Shown here: piece after piece, positions 51,701 through 59,067 of the stretch
How positions within the stretch are numbered: position 1 is the first letter of the stretch
Layout: each line of letters opens with the position of its first letter
DNA from: Siphlonurus alternatus
Taxonomy: Eukaryota; Arthropoda; Insecta; Ephemeroptera; Siphlonuridae
Direction: 5' to 3'
NCBI GenBank assembly: GCA_949825025.1
Contig: OX463786.1
Span: 21,910,365-21,974,364, forward strand
DNA: 64,000 bases
Notes under the pieces: generated by a model
Database searches by the model: none
Told to the model about the DNA's origin: nothing
What the model saw: the letters and a program-made list of their open reading frames with translations, nothing else
Position numbers and translations under genes: made by a program

Positions 51701-54700
51701 TCGCGGTGAACATTAATAAATTAACAACGTAATACTTTCGTAATATGCTAATTAATTAAAAAATTAATTAATTACTTGAAACGTAAGAATGGAAGAACAA
51801 CAGAATAGGGATGTATTATGAATAAGAAAACAGCACTTACCTTTCAAAAAAGCATACAAAATATAAAGCATAAAAAAATTAAATATTACATTGCATAAAA
51901 TTCAATATTGTCGTACAATTTTTTTACAGCAGTATAGAAAACACTTCTCTCTATGATTATCATTTTTACACTGCAAAGAAGAAACATTTGTCCATGTTTT
52001 TAGGCATAAACCAACACGACAGCACCGCACACAAATAAGAAGTGAAATGACTTAAATTTACATGCTTGAACTTTGTAATAACCTGTATCCGAATATAATC
52101 AACGATTGAGTACCAAAGGTCACTAGGATATCACTTATCTTATTTTTTTTTTAAATTGACAATTACATAAATAAAATAAATTTACTAATTTCATGTCAAA
52201 TTCATATTGAATCACGTCATTTCATTTTACAAATTAATTGAAGGAAATTTAATCTAATTTAATGTGTAATGTAACTCAATCAAAGTCTTCTGCTCGTTGT
52301 TAGTAAACAAAGTATTGTTGTGTAATGTCTGTCGCGTGAAAAGAAAAACATATATGGGACGATTGTTAACTTGATGGAAAATGACCGTTAATTATGAAGT
52401 TACAACGGTTAAATAGCGCCAACAATGCGATTATGCCTAAAAATATGGAAATATATTTGGACAAATGTTTCTTCTTTGTAGTGTAAAAATAATAATCATA
52501 GAGTGAAGTGTTTTCTATACTGCTGTAAAAAATTGTACGACAATATTGAATTTTATGCAATGTAATATTTAATTTTTTTATGCTTTATATTTTGTATGCT
52601 TTTTTGAAAGGTAAGTGCTGTTTTCTTATTCACAATACATCCCTATTCTGTTGTTCTTCCATTCTTACGTTTCAAGTAATTAATTAATTTATTATTTAAT
52701 AAGCATATTACGAAAGTATTACGTTGTTAGTTTATTAATGTTCACCGCGAACCGCGAACCGCGATATTCATCCTATTTCAAATTTCAATGAGTTTGACTT
52801 TCTCGCCATTCATTTCGCATCATGGAAATCATTAAAAAACATCTTAACTTTGTTCCGAACGCGTTGGGCGTTTTTCACATTGTTCACAACGCGTTGGGAT
52901 CATTCTCGTTTGTTCCGTACGCGTTGGGATCATTCTCGTTTGTTCCGAACGCGTTGGGATCAAATAATTTTGATCCCAACGCGTTGTGAATTTTGCTGAA
53001 GTGCCCAACGCGTTGGGATCAAAATTGCGATGCTCCGAACGCGAATTTCGCTTCTTGGAATTTTTTAATGATCCCAACGCTTTGGGAACAAAAATTTCGC
53101 GTCCGAAGCGAATTCGCGTCCGGATGCCAACATATATATATATATATATATATATTATAATAATATATATAAATATAATAGTTATATTGATTTTGATAAA
53201 TATGCTGCATGCACTTTTTTAAACCACAATTGGTCCACTTACTAAATTTAATATCCAGAACATGGATCCGAAACCCAACCCATTTTCCTTATTTATCCTG
53301 ATATTTTCTTTTGACTGAGGGACCGCAGAATGAACGCTACACTTTTGTCAATTCACCGTACGTGTAAAGGTCTGATACTGCCAGAGGACCCACATAGTAA
53401 AAAAAGCTCAACGATTTACCCCTGGGTGGAAGAAGCATGCTTTGAATGGTCACCCATCTAACTACTAACCACGCTCAACGTAGCTTGACTTCAATTATCT
53501 AACGAGAACCGATCAATGCACTGCGCCACGTTTGACTTTAATTGATTTAACAAATAATAAAAAAACAACAATATAAATCAGCAAAAAATTTCTTTTTTAA
53601 AAATTCTATTATGTCGCTAACAATATATAAAATTAAACAACCCTTCAGAAAGTATCCACTCAACAATTTAAAGTGCATTGTTCACGCAAACACTCAAAAT
53701 CAATTAAATTGGATAGTATGACATCAATAAGCAATCAAATGTATTGAAGAATAAATATATCATATATGACAAGTATCTCAATGAATACAGTCTGCGTATG
53801 TAAGTACCAATTTAAAATATCCAAACACTTCAATAACAAAAGATAATATTTTATACTTTATTTTTTAAAACCAACGATAAAAAAAATCAAAATCTCTTTA
53901 TTGAAAAATAACATTATAAAATAGATTTGAAGTATCATAAAATAATATTGGATAAAAAATGTATGAGGTTTTAAAGGCCGGAAGCCCAATCAATATTTAC
54001 CATGCTATATTGCAAAATTTACCAATAAAACCACGACCAATTAAAATCTCGTATAATGTGTTACATATCACGTTTGGGCACATTTAGAAATTGTAGAAAA
54101 TTGCATGATATATTTTAAGTAGGTCGGTCAAAAATGATCTTTAAATACCGAGGTAGCGAGTTCGAATCTTATCTAGGATCTAAAAATCAAATGATTAACA
54201 CTTCCCTAGTTGAAAAATTAGGTCCTCAACTCATCCTTTACACGTCTAAACCTAATCTTTTTACCTCTAAAACACATCTTATTCCCTCTTAGCTCAAAAT
54301 GAGGATGAAATGAAAACAATATTTCTAATATTTTATATTGAAGAAGAGGAAACAATACGTAATCTCGTCTTTTCTCCTCTAAAATGGTGCAAAGTAAGAG
54401 GAAATCAGACGAGAGCAGAGCTTAATACCGAATTAAAGATGAAATTTATTTCAAGTCAGGTAATAGGTATAACAGGAAGAGACGAACAAAATTAATAAAC
54501 TACTTGCCAGACAGTGCTGAAATCATTTTAAAATAAAATGAGAAATGGAGTAATAAAATTAATTTGGAAATGGAGCTATTGCTCGAACCATAAGCGATTA
54601 ACTTTTAGAACAGTTTAAAATTTGTTTCAATCGATTCCATACTGACAATGTTTTACAGATACATTTTTACCGTGTACTGATGTACGACGGGTTGAAGGGC

Positions 54701-57700
54701 CTGTGTTTGCTCATTCCGTGGGGTTCTAAAACTTAACTATCATATCACGTGTGCAAATATTGAGACGTCTTAGAAATAATATTGTATCTTCTCCTCTCTA
54801 TTACAAACACAATGCATTTGCATTTGTTTATTATGTCAATAAGGTCTAGTTTTATATTATTTAAATTATCATATTGAACTTTATTATAAAATATTTTTCC
54901 ATATAAAATATTTCTTTGATTGTAATGTACAAAAATATTTCTGATTAGTTTTTGTTTCATAAAAAACGTTCTACTTAGAAAAATGTATGACATTTTACAA
55001 TCTGCAGTAAAGTTCATTCTTTTGTATAAAAAGATAAGAAATTGACTCTTGGTGTAAAAAATGATGTAAATTCTACTTGATCCATGAAATCTTATAAGTA
55101 ATAAAATGTATTACAATTTTTCCAATAACAATTTCAGTTCTTTTTTTATATCGTTAAGGTTTTATTACATGTCTGGGACTTTTTTTTTCACAGATAAAAT
55201 GTACACTCGTCGCCTTAGAAAATTTCCCAATTTTAGCTTCGTTACAGTCAAATTAATTTAAAATTCCCGCCGGAAGTAGCCGGAAGTGTAAGTTTTCTGT
55301 TCTTCCTATTCTTATTTCAGCGTTACAATTTCACACATAGGTCAGTATTTCTACTTCAAACCACTGTGTAAAGTTTCAAAACTGAATTGAAAACAGAAGA
55401 GCTTCAAACTTCACACTTCCGGCTACTTCCGGAAGGAATATCAAATTAACTTGACTGTAATCGATATGTTATATGACGAGTGATGATTAACAAGGAGAAA
55501 TTTTCCTAGGCGACGACTGTACATTGTTTCATATAATAGATTCTAAAAGTTGAGGTTAACACTGATGAGTAGGGTAACCATTTTTACTCCTGTAAATATT
55601 ATCAGTCTACGTTTAAGGTAGAGATAATATCGATCAGCTGTTCGACGTAGCTCCATTTGATTAACATGTAAACCTTAGCAAATTCACAAAAATTTTGAAA
55701 TTTTTTAAAGCCATAGAAAAAGTTTCAAAACAATTTAACAAGCCATTTCTTTTTTTTAAATTAAGTTTTTAGTTTGTCTCTCCATGGGAAAGCCCTATGC
55801 TGAAAATTATTAAAAAAAAAAAAGTCTCGTTAAATTGTTTTGAATTTTTTCTATTGCTTTTAGGCACTAATATCTGCTTTTCAAAAAAAACTTCAGAATT
55901 TTTGTGAATTTGCTAAGGTTTACATGTTACTCAAAGGGGATTACGTCGAACAGCTGACCGGCGTTATCTGTACCTTAATCAAGAAAAATAATTTTTCAGT
56001 CTGCAATATTTAGAGTACCTTTGCATTATGAGAAGAATGTCATTAGTCATTACCCTAGATTAGGGTTAGCACAACCCTTATTGAAAATTAATTAAATTTT
56101 CTCTTCATTTTTCAATGAATAATTAACACAAAGTCTTCTGCTCGTTGTTAGTAAACAAATTATTGTTGTGTAATGTCTGTCGCGTGAAAGGAAAAACATG
56201 GGACGGTTGTTGATTTACATGTTAACTTATGGAAAATGACCGTTAATTATGAAGTTGAAACGGTTACCTAGCGCCAACAATGCCATTACGTTCTCTGCTC
56301 TGGTGGCAAAATTAGGCACTACGTCGTCCCATGTTTAACAATGAAAAAGGCTTCATGCGACAGACATTATAGACAATGGTTTGTTACAACCATTGCAAGT
56401 AGAAGACTTTGGTGTAAAGTATGCAATATTTGTTGCAGTGACGTCACGTGGATCTGACATGTTGAAACAAGTGTCCTAGCCTCCAGGTGAAATAATTCAT
56501 AAAGACAATCCATATTATTAAATTTCAGTAATATAATTAAATTTACATTTCTAATTCGAAACTAGTTGAATATTTTTAAATAAAAAAGTGTCCACACACA
56601 TTCAATAAAAAGCCTATTGTAGTGCACATTTGTATGGACTAGCTTGCTGTATTGTTTCTATTATATTGGCATTTCAAACCAGAGATGAAATTAATTCATG
56701 AAATTGCGTTACATTTCAGCAAACCAAAGCATACAGTATTGACGTCATTAAATTAGAGTGGCGCAGTGCGTTTGACCGGGTCTCGTCAGATCACTGAAGT
56801 CAAGCAACGCCAAGATTGATTAGTACTTTGATGGGTGACCATTTTTAGCAAAAAACACGTTTCCCACCCAGGTGTGTGCTTTTCCACTAGGTGGTTCCCC
56901 TGGCTTTGGACCATTGCACTTCCGGTTCATTGACAAAAGCTGTAGCGTCCATTCTGGCTGAGGTTTCCACGTTTCCTTCAGTAAAAGTCCAAACCTATAT
57001 ATGTAAAAAAAAAATAATAATAAGTAATAAGTTGCTTTTTTGGTATCAGATACATTCTTTAGGAGGGAAATAGGTTCTTGATTCAATATTAGAAGATTCT
57101 TAAATTGGGAGGTAGGAAATGGTTTCAAATTAATAGCTTTAATAGTTACTAAGAAAAAAATTCAAATTTCCTAACATGGTGGCTTATGGTGAAAATTTTC
57201 TCGCCGGGAAACACTTAAGGCCTCTATCAAATATTATTGACGAGTGCCAACTTTAAATTTTTCAAACCACTAATTCAGTTAAATTCTTATTATTATATAA
57301 ATAACTTGAATTTGATTAAAAAAGTCAACAAAGAAAGTTACTGGTAACAAAGATGATGTATGACGGTGATAAATAATCATGAGGACCAAATGAAGTCACA
57401 TGACTCTGCAATTTCATTGTTAACATTGTTGACTTTCTTCCAATGCTTTGAACAGCAAAATTCTCTGCCCATAAAACATATTTGTGCGATGTCACAATTG
57501 ACATATCTCTTAAAAATATACGACGTATGGTAAAAAATTTCCGTTATGATGAAATGATTTGATTTGAAATTGATTTTTTTTTTTTAACATGAGGAACATT
57601 TTCATGTACACCCCTGGACATTAAAAACGTTACTCATGCTCTGTGTATGTTGTCATACATTCTATGGAGGCTTTCATTATTTTTTTACAAGGATACACCC

Positions 57701-59020
57701 TTAAGAGCTTACAGCTCACAACGGGGTAATATAGGTATAGGTATATGTAGGGATAGGATGGTGGCCACGGCCCGTTACACATCCCAGCGATATAATTGAT
57801 TTATAATTTTAACTTTAAAAATATTTCAAAAAAATAAAATATGGTATAGAGTTTTTTGCTGTTTTTGTTTACGAGGGAAAATAGCATAGCAGGTATACGG
57901 ACGGTCAGGAGGGTAGAAAAGAGAAAGTGGAGGTCCAACTATTATGTCATTAGATAGGAGAAATGACGAAAAAAAATTAAATAAAGTAGTTTTGATTGTT
58001 CTATAATCATGGGATTTTTTTATGCTATCTATCGTTTATTGGTGTATTTTTACAATTTTTTAAAACCGATTTATTTTGTTCAATAAAGTGAAACAAAATC
58101 AATACATAATTTGTTTCTATACTATATAGTCTGTGCATTCTGGTCCTCCATAGGGCAGCCTAACTTACAGGGGCATGACGTAAGCGCAATCAACTCTATA
58201 GCATTGTTATGAAAAAAAAACAAAAACAGGGGGCAGGTAGTTCTGTACAGATAATGAAATTTGAAAAATCAGACTGCATTGCAACTCAATACTATCCTAT
58301 TTTAAGATTTTAAGTACACATGTATCTCATGTATCAGGCAGGCAATGAGATGATTGATTGATTCTCGTTTCCCTAACTTTCCCCCGAGTCCAAAATAAAT
58401 AAACCATTCCTTCTCTCACTTTGCTGTCAATCAATAATCAATTAACCCTTATATTGGATTACCAGAGGGGTTGGGGTGGATCCAAACAAGGCAAAACTCT
58501 TTTAAATCAGGAAAACAGTGTGAAATAATGCTCCCAAAAAATAATTCTTAGCCAACTAGTATAACGCTTTTCCGAAAAAAAAAATAGTCAAAAATTTTAG
58601 TATAGGGTTTTACATATCATGTTTTTGACCTGTCTGAAAAATATAACGTAGGGTAATAATCCTTGGTAATAAATGCTTAATAAAAACAACATGAATTTTA
58701 TTTTATTAAAAGTCAATTTAATTTTAGAATGGGTGGATTTTTAACATGATTAGCGTTGACTTACAAATCCTTTTCAATTATAACTGTCTCGTATCACAAA
58801 TTTTTTTAATTAAATATTTATGGCTTGTTTTCAAATAAAATATTAAAACAAATAAAAAAAAAACACATTTTTTTTAACATCATGCAGGATAAGCAAGATA
58901 TGATGATCTTTATTAATTAATAAATAGGGAGTTACCTACATAACTAAATACTTTGTATCGTTGGTTTCAATCAAATTGTCGGTTTGTGATTCGATTAAGT
59001 TCGGGTTTTTCGCGGTATCG

Positions 59021-59067
<47 letters not shown>

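Noticed and set aside
56756..56850. Genuine 5S rRNA gene
   Set aside because: Only the internal promoter half resembles 5S rRNA; the ends are SINE-specific and copies are dispersed and diverged.
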